Below are positions 21,391 through 33,700 of a DNA stretch of 64,000 nt, one piece after another. The notes under the pieces were generated by a model that was not told the DNA's origin, did not search any database, and was given only the letters and a program-made list of their open reading frames with translations. The stretch lies in NCBI GenBank assembly GCA_905178155.1, contig CAJINV010000007.1, forward strand, positions 938,627 to 1,002,626. The letters run 5' to 3'. A program made the translations under genes and the position numbers. Source of the stretch: Amoebophrya sp. A120. Lineage: Eukaryota > Sar > Dinophyceae > Syndiniales > Amoebophryaceae. Positions within the stretch are counted from its first letter, which is position 1. Each line of letters begins with the position of its first letter.

Positions 21391-24300
21391 ATGCGTTCCA
21401 GCCTCTCTCTCGTCGCCAAAACAGGCGTGCTGCTTGCAACAGGTTCTCTTGCAATCCAGACCAAGGCACCTGGAGGTGGTGCCAACACCCGCGTCCGCAC
21501 CCAGTCGAAGTCCTGGATGCAGAAATGGAGTTCCAGCCCGGCAACGAAGTTAGCGATTGGTGCTGCCGCGTCTCTGGGTATGTTGTCGAACGCCGCGGCG
21601 GTTTCCGCGAACAGTCAGGGAGCAAGGGTGACCCCGGAAGAGAACCAGAATGCGTTGATGAACATCGCTGGGTCGGAAACTGCTATGGCCGACGCCTTTC
21701 ACACCTTCGCTGCCAAGTTCAACAAACCGTATGTCAGTGTGGTGGAAGGTACTGAGTTGGAATTGTTTTTATTCTTCCTACTGCGTGATAGATCACATGA
21801 CAGAAATTATCTGTGATGCTGAACTTCCTATGCATGCTGCTGTGCACCACTGGATGGAGACTGATGAAATTCAAATTGAAATTTGTTTCACAGCATCAGG
21901 TTTCGCCTCTGCCTCTTCCTACGACTCGGCCGTCGATGAGGCGCCGAAGGAAACGTCCCATCAGGGCATCGTCTTCAAGCCCGCCCCGGGAATGGAACAG
22001 GAGTATTTGGACAGACGGAACATCTTCGAAGATAACATCAAGAAAGCCATTATGGAGAACATGAAGTCCGAGGGGTCGAACAACATCGACCGCGCGCGGT
22101 TCGGTATCACGAAGTTCATGGACCAGACTTCCGAAGAGTTTGCGAAGAAGTTTTTGGGCTTGGCGGTCACTGACGAAGCCAAGAAGGAGGTGTTGGGGAA
22201 GTTCGGAAAGATTGGTATGTTCATTTTTTGCAGTTGTTCTCGATGTATTTTCATATGCCGCAATTGTTTATGGTGTGATTTCACGTCGCATAGACAAAAA
22301 TGGTCATTTTCAACATCTAATCGCGACTGTATAGTTAACTTTCTGCAACCTTTTGTAGCAGTCACGCACAGATGGATTTTTTGCATCATTTTGTGCTGAA
22401 ACAAGAGGAAAATCACAAACACGAGAATGATACACCGGCTCTTTCGCAGAAGTCTATGCGATCGATTAGCTGGTGCAGTTGCACCAGATAGTTTTATATT
22501 TCTGATTACAGATTCCTCTTCCCCCGCCTCCTCCTCCACCGCCAAGTACTTCATGAAGCCGAAGTCCACCATATCACAGGAAAAAGTGTTAACGTTGCCG
22601 AAATTTGTGATGCAGCAATGCATCACTACACGTCCCACAATTTGTCATGCATAGCATGCATCCCGGGCTACATTTGTGATGCATGACTGCAATCGGTGAA
22701 AACCGCTGACGTTAGCACTTTTTCCTGTGATACACCATGAAGGCCCTCCTTCCCTCCGGTTCCAAGGATTGGGTCGAAGCCGGTATGACAACGGATGTGA
22801 AGGATCAGGGGCAGTGCGGGTCCTGCTGTATCCTGTGTAAAAACGTCCCCGCCTCATAGTCAAGTTGGGAAATCTGCAATACAAATCTCCAAGTTTTGGA
22901 AGTTGCGCATGACAAGTTTCCATCTGTAGTGTATTTCTGGTTAGCAAGGGCAGCCGCGTGAGAAACCCAGCTTCTCATCCTGTTTACAGCATTACAAATT
23001 CCAAAACGCGACTGAGAATGGCTCTCATGGAGATGCGCATTACAAGCGTTTCTGTCATTGCGCATTTGCGCGACAACTCTGGCTTGGGGACGCTTTTGCT
23101 GAGGATATGCTGGGCGTTTTCCACAGTGGAGCAGCTGGAATCCATGGCCCGCATCGAGGGCATCACAAGTGACTTCATCGGCTCTCCTCAGGAACTAGTC
23201 TCCTGCGACCACCACGGAGACGAGGGGTGCAACGGCGGGCTGCCGGTGAACGCGTACGAGTGGCTGGAGGGATATCCACAGTAAATTTCCTGTAGACGCA
23301 CACATGCGGTCGCTGCATGGCAAAACTTGGCTTCGATCCTAGTTTAGCATGACAAGTTTCACACTCCAAATTGGGGAAATTTGTGATGCACCTTTTACAT
23401 GTACGGGAAATTTGTATTGCATAAGGGAAAACCGTTGGAATCCGAGACAGACTACCCCTACATGAGCGGAATTACGCGACAGACCGGGAAGTGCACGATG
23501 GACAAGTCGCTCGGGGAATTCAAGGTATGGAGGAAGAAATTTTGCTTCACACGGGTGTTTTGTATCACTATCAGAGCTTATACGTCTGCTTGTGGTTTCA
23601 CCATGACAACGTCTTGATGACCATTTTAATGCGGTTGCAAACTGAGCTGAACTTCAACTTCTCGTGCGAATCCCAAGCTGCAAATTGAAACTTATGATGC
23701 GCAAGAACTACGAAACACAACTCTCAGGTCGTGTCTTACAAAACCGTCGCCGAGGACTCCTTGGACGAACCCAAACTCGTCGATTACCTCCTCTCCTCCG
23801 GCCCTCTCTCCATTGGTGTGGACGCCACGCAGTGGCAGCTGTACACTGGCGGTATGATGGACGCGGATCAGTGCAATGCGGAGCAACTGGACCACGCCGT
23901 GCAGGTGGTCAAGTACATATGCAACACAAAAGTATAATCGGTCCTAGTGGTGACTGCATGACAGATTTTTCAGAAAAATCCGAAATGGAACTATACCTGT
24001 CATGCAGAGTGGTCTCGCAATCCAGAGTACATCTGTGATGCATGAGTTCCATTCCTGCGATTGATACTTTTGTCGATTGGATAGCAAACTGGCTCCGACG
24101 ACTCTGCCAACGGCCCGTACTTATCCTGTGCAAAAGTATCGTACTCGTATTGCAATCATGCATTACAAATCTTGTTCTTAAGCTAAATCCGCATTACAAA
24201 TTTCATTTCTCATGCTGAGGAAATCTGTGATGCATTTATACGAGTACGATACTTTTGCAATGCATACTACTACACCGTCCGCAACTCCTGGAACACCGAC

Positions 24301-24492
24301 TGGGGTGAGGACGGTTTTATCCGCCTCACCGCCGGCGAGGACACCTGCATGCTGACCGGCATGGCGACGACGGTGGATGTGGAGGCGGTGAGCAAGGAAG
24401 GGCCTGCTGATGTGAAAACCCCGGGCGTCACGATCGAGGAGCTGACCGACGAGGATGTCGACATGCTCAAGGAGAACACCATGGTCGTGTAA
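21391..24492 (+). CDS. G3: papain-family (C1A, cathepsin L-like) cysteine protease precursor
   Basis: Exons 21391-21748, 21900-22214, 22512-22571, 22738-22828, 23113-23272, 23429-23524, 23728-23917, 24089-24121, 24272-24492; 507 aa. Hydrophobic stretches near residues 5-25 and 50-70 suggest a signal or anchor. An I29-type inhibitory prodomain follows (RRNIFEDNIKKA and FGITKFMDQTSEEF). The mature enzyme has KDQGQCGSCWAFSTVEQLES with catalytic Cys274, LVSCD and GCNGGLP, LDHAV with His416, and RNSW with Asn439, so the triad and the oxyanion Gln are complete. It probably acts in a lysosome-like or secretory compartment. Five of eight introns are introners; one splits the Trp codon right after the catalytic Cys. 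The stop lies in GTGTAAGTTG, which also looks like a splice donor, so the C-terminus could extend. Confidence 0.88.
21749..21899 (+). other. GT-AG intron with introner-like core, G3 intron 1
   Basis: Donor GTACTG, acceptor GCATCAG; CACAG six bases earlier is an alternative that keeps frame. Contains CATGACAGAAATTATCTGTGATGC-like palindromic core. Confidence 0.7.
22215..22511 (+). other. GT-AG intron, G3 intron 2
   Basis: Donor GTATGTTC, acceptor TGATTACAG. Joins FGKI to DSSSPASS. No TIRs. Confidence 0.8.
22572..22732 (+). mobile_element. Introner family E, G3 intron 3
   Basis: E-type inverted ends. Perfect TSD cacca. Joins KPKST to MKALLPSG. Confidence 0.9.
22829..23107 (+). mobile_element. 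Introner family C, G3 intron 4, at the catalytic Cys
   Basis: C-type inverted ends. Perfect TSD tgctg. Removal restores GSCWAF across the junction, an independent check of the excision rule. Confidence 0.93.
23273..23423 (+). mobile_element. Introner family I, G3 intron 5
   Basis: I-type inverted ends. Perfect TSD aggga. Joins WLEG to KPLESETDYPY. Confidence 0.9.
23525..23727 (+). other. GT-AG intron, G3 intron 6
   Basis: Donor GTATGG, acceptor CAACTCTCAG. Joins GEFK to VVSYKTV. Confidence 0.8.
23918..24083 (+). mobile_element. Introner, diverged A-like, G3 intron 7
   Basis: Ends carry acaaaagtataatcg and cgattgatacttttgt. No clear TSD (gtaca/gcaaa), but removal keeps frame into TGSDDSANGPY. 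Confidence 0.75.
24122..24266 (+). mobile_element. Introner family A, G3 intron 8
   Basis: Near-consensus A ends. TSD gtact/ctact (4 of 5). Joins GPY to YTVRNSW, restoring the Asn motif. Confidence 0.9.
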
Positions 24493-25475
24493 GTTGCGAT
24501 GCGGTTTTTTACTTCCGTCGCTCCGGTGGTCACTGTTTCTCGCATGATCTTGACACGATTTCACTTTCGGATAACCACAACCTTTGCTGTTGTCAGTACA
24601 CTACTTGTTGTCACAGAGACCAGAGTATCGGTTTTGTGCTTATGTCAGTGGGGTTACGCCGCATGATTCTGTCATGCTGTGTTTTCCACACAAATTTTGT
24701 AAGTTGAGCTTTTGTCGTACTAACCTTTCTGTATTCTACCTGTCCATAGTATGGTTCCTTCGGTCTTTACTACGTACTTCCACATCTAGAATACAGTATA
24801 AAAATGTTATTTACAACACAAGATTTCAACGATCAATGTCTGCTGTTTGCATTTTCACACGCAATTCTGATTTTCCATACAGAACCTTTTTATATTGTCT
24901 ACACAGTTTGAAAGTTTCTGGTAGTTTGCCGCTGTGATAACAGTCACGTTTATTTTCATTTTTGTACATGATCATCAGGATGAAGGCCAGCTTTTCGAAA
25001 CCTAGCCTACTTTCCATGAAGAATTTCCTTCTGTCTGCTTGAAATAAATCAATGAAATCAAGAATAAAGCTAAACCACATGAGAGCGTGTGCGTCTGCTT
25101 GTACGGTAATGAAGGGCATTTATACCGGTGGGATGCACAATTTCGACGTCCTCGTAGAAACGAAATACAAGACGAAACACAAAAAAGAATCTCGATGTGT
25201 TAGTCTTCACCACATCGGAGGTGTTTTTTTCCCGTTTTTTCAGTGCCTGCTAGTCATTCCGTGATCTATGTGCTGCAGTGCTATTTTCAAACTTCCCTGT
25301 GGGAAGCAAGGAGCGAGAGGTGACAAGAAAGGTAATTTCGCATATTCTGGCTTTTCATGGCCATATCATCGTCACTCAGAGAGGAAACCATCACCACCAG
25401 CTTTTTCTCCTTGTCTTTTTGTGCAGTTTCAAGTTTTTTTTGCTGCAAAGAAAACGAAAGTGCGTGAGCAACAAC
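24493..25475. other. Intergenic region between G3 and G4
   Basis: AT-rich, with no introner and no ORF with recognisable features. Contains the probable 3' UTR of G3 and 5' UTR of G4. Confidence 0.45.
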
Positions 25476-26673
25476 ATGCGGTCTACTGTCTCCACGCTGG
25501 TGGCAGCGAGTGCTGCGTGCGTCTCTGTCCGCGCTGACGACGCCAGCATGGCCGACATAAGGGGTGCCGAGTTAGAGTTTGGAGATGAGGTAGAGCTGGA
25601 AGATAAGACCTCGAATAAAAGGGAAGGAAAACAAGGTCCCGAACTCGCAGACAGGACGCGAGGGGAGAAGCTAGACGAAGAGCAAGAGTATTCCTTCACG
25701 CAAAAGGAAATCACCGGGACGGTGACCGCCGTCGGGAGGGACGCTGCTTTTTCTGCCGACTTGCCCGCTGCGTCTTCAACTGTGGGTATGGTCGTGGAAA
25801 AGATCATCACCGACAAGGAGCTCACGAGCGGTAATGACCTTGCCGCCATCCGGCGTTCCCTCGACCACGAAGAGCTGTTACGGGCAGGCGCGGACGCCAA
25901 TTTTGACGGTGTTGTGGACAGAGAGGAGAAGAACACTTTCTGTTCAAAGATTGCGAACACCTCCGGGTCCAGCTAGCTGGAGATGCATGCAACAGCCCTT
26001 GGGTGGCTTCCTCGTGCTCTCAGGCCGGCCTGCCTATCTGCGGCACAAGCAGCGTCACCACAAGCGGCGTCGCCTGATGAAAGCGAAACGGCAAGTGAAG
26101 CGGACCTTAAGGAACTGCAAGAATTGGTACATCATGATCATAAGCGTAATTCTCATAAGTTTAAGGTCTGCAAAAATGCTATGAAGGTCTGTTCGTTTGG
26201 ACCAGCAGAAACCCGACGCGACCGCGTGGTCTTCATAGTGATCAGCATCGATCCCGACTGTTTGTGTGCTTGAAATGCAATCTGTCATGTAAATGTGTCT
26301 CTGCGATCACTTCCACTAACTGCAACATATCACAATCCAGGGACAAAAGAATTGGCGGGAAGCGGAGCTAAAAACTGCGGTGGAAGCGGCAGAGCGGGCA
26401 CACGTGCTGGCGGAGGAGAATCCGAGAGACAAGAGGGTGCAGGAGTGGAAGCAAATTTTGCTCGACGACGCCAAAGAGCGCGTGAGGAGGGACTGGAACA
26501 ATCGTGAAGATCCCGCTGTGAATATAGTGGAAACTGGCTCGTACGCAGGCAGGGTGAGGAAAATTAGTAAAATTTGGCTGTCGGAGAGTCCTAATCACGA
26601 AAGTTGGAACACTGAGAATAGCGTCGAAAAAATGATACATGACCCAAGAACAGCACCACGACCTCGACCATAA
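25476..26673 (+). CDS. G4: probable secreted EF-hand protein
   Basis: Exons 25476-25966, 26024-26165, 26341-26673; 966 nt, 321 aa. The N-terminus MRSTVSTLVAASAACVSVRA looks like a cleaved signal peptide. Near residue 155, DANFDGVVDREE fits a canonical EF-hand loop (D1, N3, D5, D9, E12), so calcium binding is plausible. The rest is acidic and charged, with a likely helical C-terminal half (AELKTAVEAAERAHVLAEEN). Without the short second-exon junction, a TAG at 25974 would end the protein at 166 aa. Removing a 57-nt GT-AG intron (25967-26023) skips that stop and keeps frame. Both models are possible. No introners lie in this gene, unlike its neighbours. Confidence 0.55.
25967..26023 (+). other. 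Candidate 57-nt GT-AG intron containing an in-frame stop, G4
   Basis: Donor GTCCAGC, acceptor GTGCTCTCAG. It would remove the TAG at 25974. Short, and the donor is weak. Confidence 0.45.
26166..26340 (+). other. GT-AG intron, G4
   Basis: Donor GTCTGC, acceptor CACAATCCAG. Joins NSHKFK to GQKNWREAE in frame. Contains ATGCAATCTGTCATG, like the introner core. Confidence 0.6.
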
Positions 26674-27748
26674 TGAGGTTTCTATTCGTCGCTGTCACGG
26701 TGGCAAGGCACATTTAAGATTTGGTGCGCACGGGCCGTCGGGCGTCGTAGGTCGCAACCACACGACCGGTGCTGCAGCTGTGAGTATGAGACGTGAGGAT
26801 CTGGCAACATTTTTGGTTTTGTTCTGCGATCCTTTCGTGACCATCTTGCAGTACGTTGTCAAGATTCCTCCTAGTAGAACATCATCTTTAGTTTTTCCCC
26901 CGATCCGCATTCAGTTTCAGCTGTTGGTGTGTATTAGCGATCAAATCAGAAATGCAAGGTTGGTTCGGTAGTATAGCATCCAAAAAGATGAGCTGCGATC
27001 TCCCCGGAGGATGTTGGCCTGCACGAAGATCAAATATATGTTTTTTTCAGCCAACATTCGTCTGAATCTTTCTTTTCGATCGGTCGTTTCACTTGAGTGG
27101 TCGAGCTTGCTCGAAGTCACTTGCCACCAATGATTCGGTAAAAATGCTCTTCGGTCGTGTATGTGTAGTCCGGTAATTTGTCGCGCGCTCCGTCAAGCTT
27201 CTTCATCTTCGTCTCTTCTGCTTTTACCGTTGCCAATATTGTTCCGGTCTCGACGTCGTTTTGAATCTTTAGTCGCAAAAGTGCCGCAGACCTATAATTT
27301 GCTCGGAAATTTTTACTCAGTAGGATCTCTTGTCCATGTTCGCGAACAAACCACCGGCGATCATTTTAGAGTGAGAAAAACTCCGCCAAAACCACCAGAC
27401 AGGTCTGTTTACCACGACAAAGAAGTGTGTAGTAGCTGTTCTTCGTTTTTTTATTCCCGCTTGATCACTATAATCATGTTGTACTACCTTCTCTCAGATG
27501 AAACAGGAGCTGTTCTTTGTGCGTCAACTTTGTCAGCAGGAACAATGGGGTCCATCCTCTTTTCAACATGTATCACAGTAGAAGTAGACCCTTCTGTAGC
27601 GTCGATCATGTTGCCACCTTCTAGAAGAAAACACAGTTGAATTGACAATGTAAGTACTAACCTCCGCGGTTGCACATTTGTTTCCACCTAGTTTCGCGGC
27701 TTCCGTCTTTGTGATCGCTAAAGTAAGCTCGTCGTAGAAACACGTAAA
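26674..27748. other. Intergenic region between G4 and G5
   Basis: The plus ORF at 27161-27640 (159 aa) has no recognisable domain and is not supported by introners. I see nothing else definite. Confidence 0.45.
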
Positions 27749-30700
27749 ATGCGTCTCCGCAACACGGGCAAGCGTTCCGGGCAGAAAGAAGTCTGGTACA
27801 GCGACGCGCCGTATCCACAGTAAATTTCCCGTACACGTACAAACGCTAACGCAGCCTCTACATGACAAAACTGGGCTTCCATCCTAGTTTAGCATGACAA
27901 GTGTTACACTCCAAATAAGTGAAATTTGTGATGCATCTTGTACATGTACTACGGGTTAACGCTAGACCGCCTCTTGTGCTACTGATTTTTGATCAATTTT
28001 TGAAGCATTTGTGAAGAAAGCACTTTTTGAGAAAGCGAAGCTCCTGCCTGCTGTTTTTCGGGCTCGAAGTCCGCTGGTCGTGACGTTGCAGTCCTTGTTG
28101 CGACCCGACTCCACTCGCTTCCTCGTGCGGGCGCGTGGTGAATCGCGTGCACAATATTGCGTGTCATCCGCGGCAGTCGTGCGAAGCAACATCACGTCGC
28201 TCTGCGCCGCCCCTGAGTCAGCCTCTGAAGGATGGCTGGTTTGGATTCAGACGATCCTGAAACAGTCGCCACTTGTTGCGGGGAATCAACAAGAATGCCT
28301 CCGGTCAATTCGCCGGTAAGTGCAGCCGGTCCACAATTGTTGAGAAAGATCCACAATTGTTGAACGCAGTCACTTAGACTTGAAGACGGTCAAGATATTT
28401 TGACAGCAATCAAGCAATTTGTGACGGCAATCAAGCAATTTTTGACGGCAATCAAACAATTTTTGACGGCAATCAAGCATTTTGTGACGGCAATCAAACA
28501 ATTTTTGACGGCAATCAAGAAATTCTTGAAGAGAGTCAAAAAAAAGTCAAGTTCTGCGTCCCCTACTGTGGCGGTCAATTTTGACTTGCGTTTGACTCTT
28601 TTTTGACTCTCTTCAAGCGCTTTTTTTTGACGTGTCGGGATTTCGCTTCAGGTTCCGGCGTTCTCAAGATTCATCTGCAACCAAATGACGTTGGTTCGTC
28701 CGCGCCCTTTCGGCTTCGGGCGACCAACTCGCATGAAAAGCCCGGGGCGCGCGGCCCTTCGGGCCGCTAACTGTACTTCTGTAGCTGCATCCGTAGGATT
28801 GGAAGCCCACCTCTTATGGTGAGAGTTGTGGCGTTGGTGGTTACATACCACTGGGGACCGTCGCTCTTGTTAGCGGCTTGCCACACCAAGGGCTGTTTGG
28901 AAGCTACAGCCGATTTGACCTTGGCAGCTTCGTCTTTGCCATGTGTCGCGTTTTTGTCGCGTGACACCATCGGAACAAACCGCGACTTGGTAAAGCAGAA
29001 ATACCGCGCACGCAGGGAAACGGAACGCGCTTTGTTTGCCGTCGCGCCCCTGTTTCGGTTGTCGGGGGGCAGCCGGAAAGAGCTCGGAAAGTCGCTGTGC
29101 GTAGTGGGTCCATTTTCAAAATGGCCTTTCTTCACAAATTCGTCAAAAATGCTTCAAATTGAATTACACGACGGGACGGCTGAGGTTAACTACGGGAAAT
29201 TTGTCTTGCATACGCCGCCTCGGACACAGAAAATCAAAACAGACGATGGATCCATCCAGAAGGAGGAAATCGTGATCAAAACGTGGCAAAAACTCCCGTC
29301 CGACTTACTAGAAGAGTGGTGCACGAAGAAGAAACGGCCGAAACCACTGTACCTGCAAGCAAAATCCTTTCAGGAGAACGTCTTGCGGTTTCGGGTGATT
29401 TTGAGACCACCAGCGGTGAACCACAAGGGAGCAAGGAATGAGGACGAGGATGGTGCAGAACGAACTGCGATAACCGCACAGCAGGACGACTTGGTTTTTT
29501 CGCCGTTTGAGTCGACATTGAAGTCGAAAAAAGCGGTGATCGCGAAAGAGGAGGCCGCGATTGTGGCGTATTTCTGCGTTTTTACGAGCCCGGATCTGGC
29601 TCTGGTGGAAAAGGATGAACAGAAGGAGGTACAAAGTCAATAAATTTCCGTTTTTGACTACAGTGATTACTGCACATGAAATTGGTAGGCAAGTGCCTAA
29701 ATTTCGTCTCGTGGGATGGCAGTCGGCCCCCTCTGCATTTACTTATTAGCCAGCAGTATATCTATTGTTTCAGGTCCGATAAAAGAATGAAGTGCTCCTA
29801 TCATGATGTAAGCAACAGTTTCAACAAAGCATAGTTCACTCGGATTTTGCGAGCCTTCTGGCTTGCGCCGGTGACGATGCCAAACTTTCACTCTACCAAC
29901 GCTGATAAGTTTATACGAGAGCCACATGAGCAGATAGATGTAGAGCTGATCTGCATTCTTGCAGGATGAGAATTATACAAAAGTTTTGTCTTGCGCAAAA
30001 GATCATTACAATGATGCAGACAACAGTTTTCATCTCACAAGCATAGTTCACTCGGACCATTGCGCGTGACGAACAATAACTTTTCACTCTACCAACGCTG
30101 ATAGAAGCAAATCTGTATTGCTGGATGTACGAAAGTGAAGGCTCTGTCTTGCGCAACCCGCATGATGAACAAGACGAATGCAAATATGATGGCTACAATG
30201 ATGCAGACAACAGTTTTCTCACAAGCATAGTTCACTCGGACGAATGTGTGTGACGAAGAATAACTTTTCACTCTACCAACGCTGATCTGGCTTCAAATGC
30301 GAATTTCTATTGCGCAAGACAGAGAAGTAATCTAAGCCTTGTTTAGTTTCCTTTATGTGCTGCATCTGCTGCACTAGCATTACGAAAGTACTGCTCGATA
30401 TTCCACCCACCACAACACAGCACGCCAAAGCGGCCAAAAACCGGCGTTTCGTCCCCTCCGTTTCCGAGAAATTGCACCAGAGTCCTGAGTTCGCCGAAGT
30501 GCTCCGCGTTCTACCGGACCCCTGGAAGGGCTTCTGGTACCACATGGCGAAGGGGACGAAGGGGTGCATGCAGGTGGAGCGCTGGCTCTCTGCGCCGGGG
30601 AACGACGGGAAAGATGGCAGTGATGACGATGAAGACGAACAATCTGGTGCGCAAAGCGGTACTGCGAGTGCTTCTTCGTACAAGGCCCCTGTCATCCAGA

Positions 30701-33700
30701 AGCCGCTCTCCGCAGCTGGAGCAGCTGCAACGGCAGCGAATACGGCGAAACAGCCCGAGGTGGTGATCTTGAACAAAATCACCCGGCTATGAGAGTGCAC
30801 AACTTCCCTTCCCCCTCATTTGTGTGGCATAAACAGCAATACAAGCGTCGACAAGAGTTCAGGTTTTGCATGACAATGTCACCGAGGATTGTAGTGCTGT
30901 TTGAGGTATTCCAGAACTTGTCATGCAAAAAGTGCCAAGGGGCAAAGGGTGGATTTGGAATTTTGCATTACACATGACGGGGAGGGGGAGTTGTGCACTC
31001 TCATACCGGGCGCAGGAGACCGAGCGGGAATTCTTCGCGGAGCAGGCCGTATCCTGTGCAACGGTATCGTACTCGTACTAGGTGCGTTTATGCATTACAA
31101 ATCTCCATCCCAAGGTAAAACAGCATGGCAAATGGGTTTGTCTTCATGCTGAGCTAATTTGTATTGCAATTACTACTAGTACGATACAGTTGCAGTTCAT
31201 AGGCGGTCCAGCCCATCTATTTTGCGAAGAAATTGAGGAAAGAAGCGCTGAAGGCTTTGCGAGTCGAACAGGAACTGGAAGACCAGTCTGCTGCGTGGCT
31301 TGAGAAGTTGAAAGAATACGAGAAGGAAGAACTGTTGGAGGACGGAGAAGACGTTCTTGATGACGCCGCCTCTACCGCACCATCTACCGCCGCTCAGTCG
31401 TCGTTGCTCGGATTGTCTAAAATTGAAGAACAGCTGGAGAATAAACGGATCCAAAAGCTGTTGAAACACTACGTTCTCAAAGTCGGTTTTGATCCAAGAG
31501 ACGTGATTGCTGCGATTTTGATGACGAAATCCGGGACGGATGAAGAGGTGCAGACGTTTTTGTCAACAAACATACCCGAGGAGTTTTTGCCGGAAGAGTT
31601 TAAGGTCCGAGGGCAATTTCAGACGTATGCGAAACTGAGTTCCACTTTCAATCCGGCAGATAGAACGAATCATGCAGCCGGAAGTACAACGGCTCTTGCA
31701 CCGACGCCGGGCAACAAAAACGATGCCAGCGCTACCGGTAGTACAACTAGTACATCAAAGAAGAACAAAAACTTCGAAAAGTTCCGGGACGAAATCGAAG
31801 CGCAACTGGCTCCCTTGATTGCCAAGGAGGGAAAGTTTGGATTTTTGGGTTTGTGGAAACGGTACGAGGATGAAAACGAGAATGAGATGAAAAACAAGCA
31901 GCTGAAGTCCGACCACGAGCTGATCGCGATCGACACGGGAAAATCGGGACTGGTTTCACAGCATTTAGGGGCGGGAGGGAACACATCGGGCGACCGCAAG
32001 CTTGCGAAGCATCTGAATTCGCAGCAGAATAATTCGGTGATTCGTGGTACTATCGGAGCAGCAGCTGCTAAGTCGCCCAGCACGAAAACGTCAGGCACTT
32101 TTAGATATCAAGTGCAAAAATGTCTGGGTCTGGAAGAATGCATGTCTGTTGGTTGGTTGGTTGGATAGCGCCTGTCGCCGGTGCAGGTCCCGCCCTCCAT
32201 CGATTGCGATCCGGAGTAGCCGGAACTCAAGGCCCTAGTGGCACAATCGATCGACGAAGCCCTTTATAACCAGGTCACAGTCATCCGGCTGCCCTGGAGT
32301 CATTCGCGGGCCAGGCAACGTCTAGGAGCTACGGATTACTTAGGGATCTTGATGGGCGAGACAGGTCACAGTCATCCGCCTTCATATTCGCATGCTTGTC
32401 TGGCATGACTCTTAAAAATCTGTCATGTACCTTACCCAAGAGCTCCATTTTTCTGTGATGCAGAAACGCAGCCTGTCATGCAGAATAGGCAACACCTAGA
32501 AGCTCAGAGACTTGCCATGCTGAGCCAGCATGTGTGGCCTCATCATGAGACGCCACCCAGCATCACAAGTTTCCAGACCCAGACATTTTTACATTGGATA
32601 TTAGACCCTCAAGCAGAACAGAACCCTTGAAAAACAGTTCGGATATCCTGTGCAAAAGTATCGTACTCGTATAAATGCAAGTCTTGCGTCACAAATCCTT
32701 TTCTTAACGTAAATCCGCATGACAGATTTTATTTCTCACGCTGAGGCAATTTGTAATGCATTTATACGAGTGCGTGCTCAATATATCCCACCAAAAAAAT
32801 CGATCATACTCATACAGGGCCGCAAAAAGCCCAAAAATCGCTATTTTTTCAATTTTTTATTTTCAAAAATTTTTCGCGGTGTCCGGCAGACCCGGGCAGC
32901 CGCTTCTGTTTTGGTGCTCTTATGACGTAAATATTGCGCGGCCTATCTTCTTTGGCTGCTTGGAGTAGTTTCGCTACTCCAGCAACTAAGAGGCGGCAGC
33001 AGGCCGAGTAGCTATGAGGAGGCGGATGCTACTCCAATAGGGCCGTCAGACAAACCACAAAGAAGATGGCGCAACTACTGGAGACCAATACCATTGCGCG
33101 GCCCTGTCCCATTGATTTCGTTGGCGTTATGGCCATGGGCCTGCATTTCTGGGCACATGCCGAGGAGCCCGATACCCCGCCTTGGCCTTACTTACCACCA
33201 GCTCCTCGTCGGGATTTTAACTGCTTTGCCCCCCCCCAGACCGGCAACGCCGTCCAATCTGGAGAGACTGCTCGCGCACTTTCTGGCCCCAGATGAGCTA
33301 AGGCAAAGTGGGCACATGATTGGCCTCGAAAAGACGGCCATTGCATGCGGATCAAAAAAATCGATCATATCACTTTCGGGCGCCGGAGACCTCTTCCGGG
33401 CCGCCCCATCAGCGGAGTCGATTTGCTGAACTTCCACAGCTGAATTTGGCAAGATTTTCGCACTTTTTCGAAGTTCGAAAAAATGCCGATTTTCGATATG
33501 ATCGATCGGCCTCAAAAAATGGCCGTTAGCTCGGTCCCAAAAAAATAGATCATACATTTTTGCGAGTATGATTAATGCCATTTTTTCACTTTTTTCAAAT
33601 TTTCTAAAAGAAAATGGCAGCTTTTGGCATATGATCAATTTTTTTGGGCCGCTGCTATGGTGAAAAATTTGCAAATTTACAGTTTTTGAAAAAACGCCAA

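Larger units (their letters stand above)
27812..29212 (+). mobile_element. Introner family I with nested element, G5 intron 1
   Basis: I-type ends. Perfect TSD cgccg. A 1.2-kb element lies near its right end. Removal joins SDAP to PRTQKIKT. Confidence 0.88.

Noticed and set aside
28402-28527. Possible CRISPR array
   Set aside because: Repeats are contiguous 21-mers without spacers, in a eukaryotic context.
32145-32389. tRNA-derived SINE
   Set aside because: No convincing A-box/B-box pair or cloverleaf could be read; left as an unclassified insertion.
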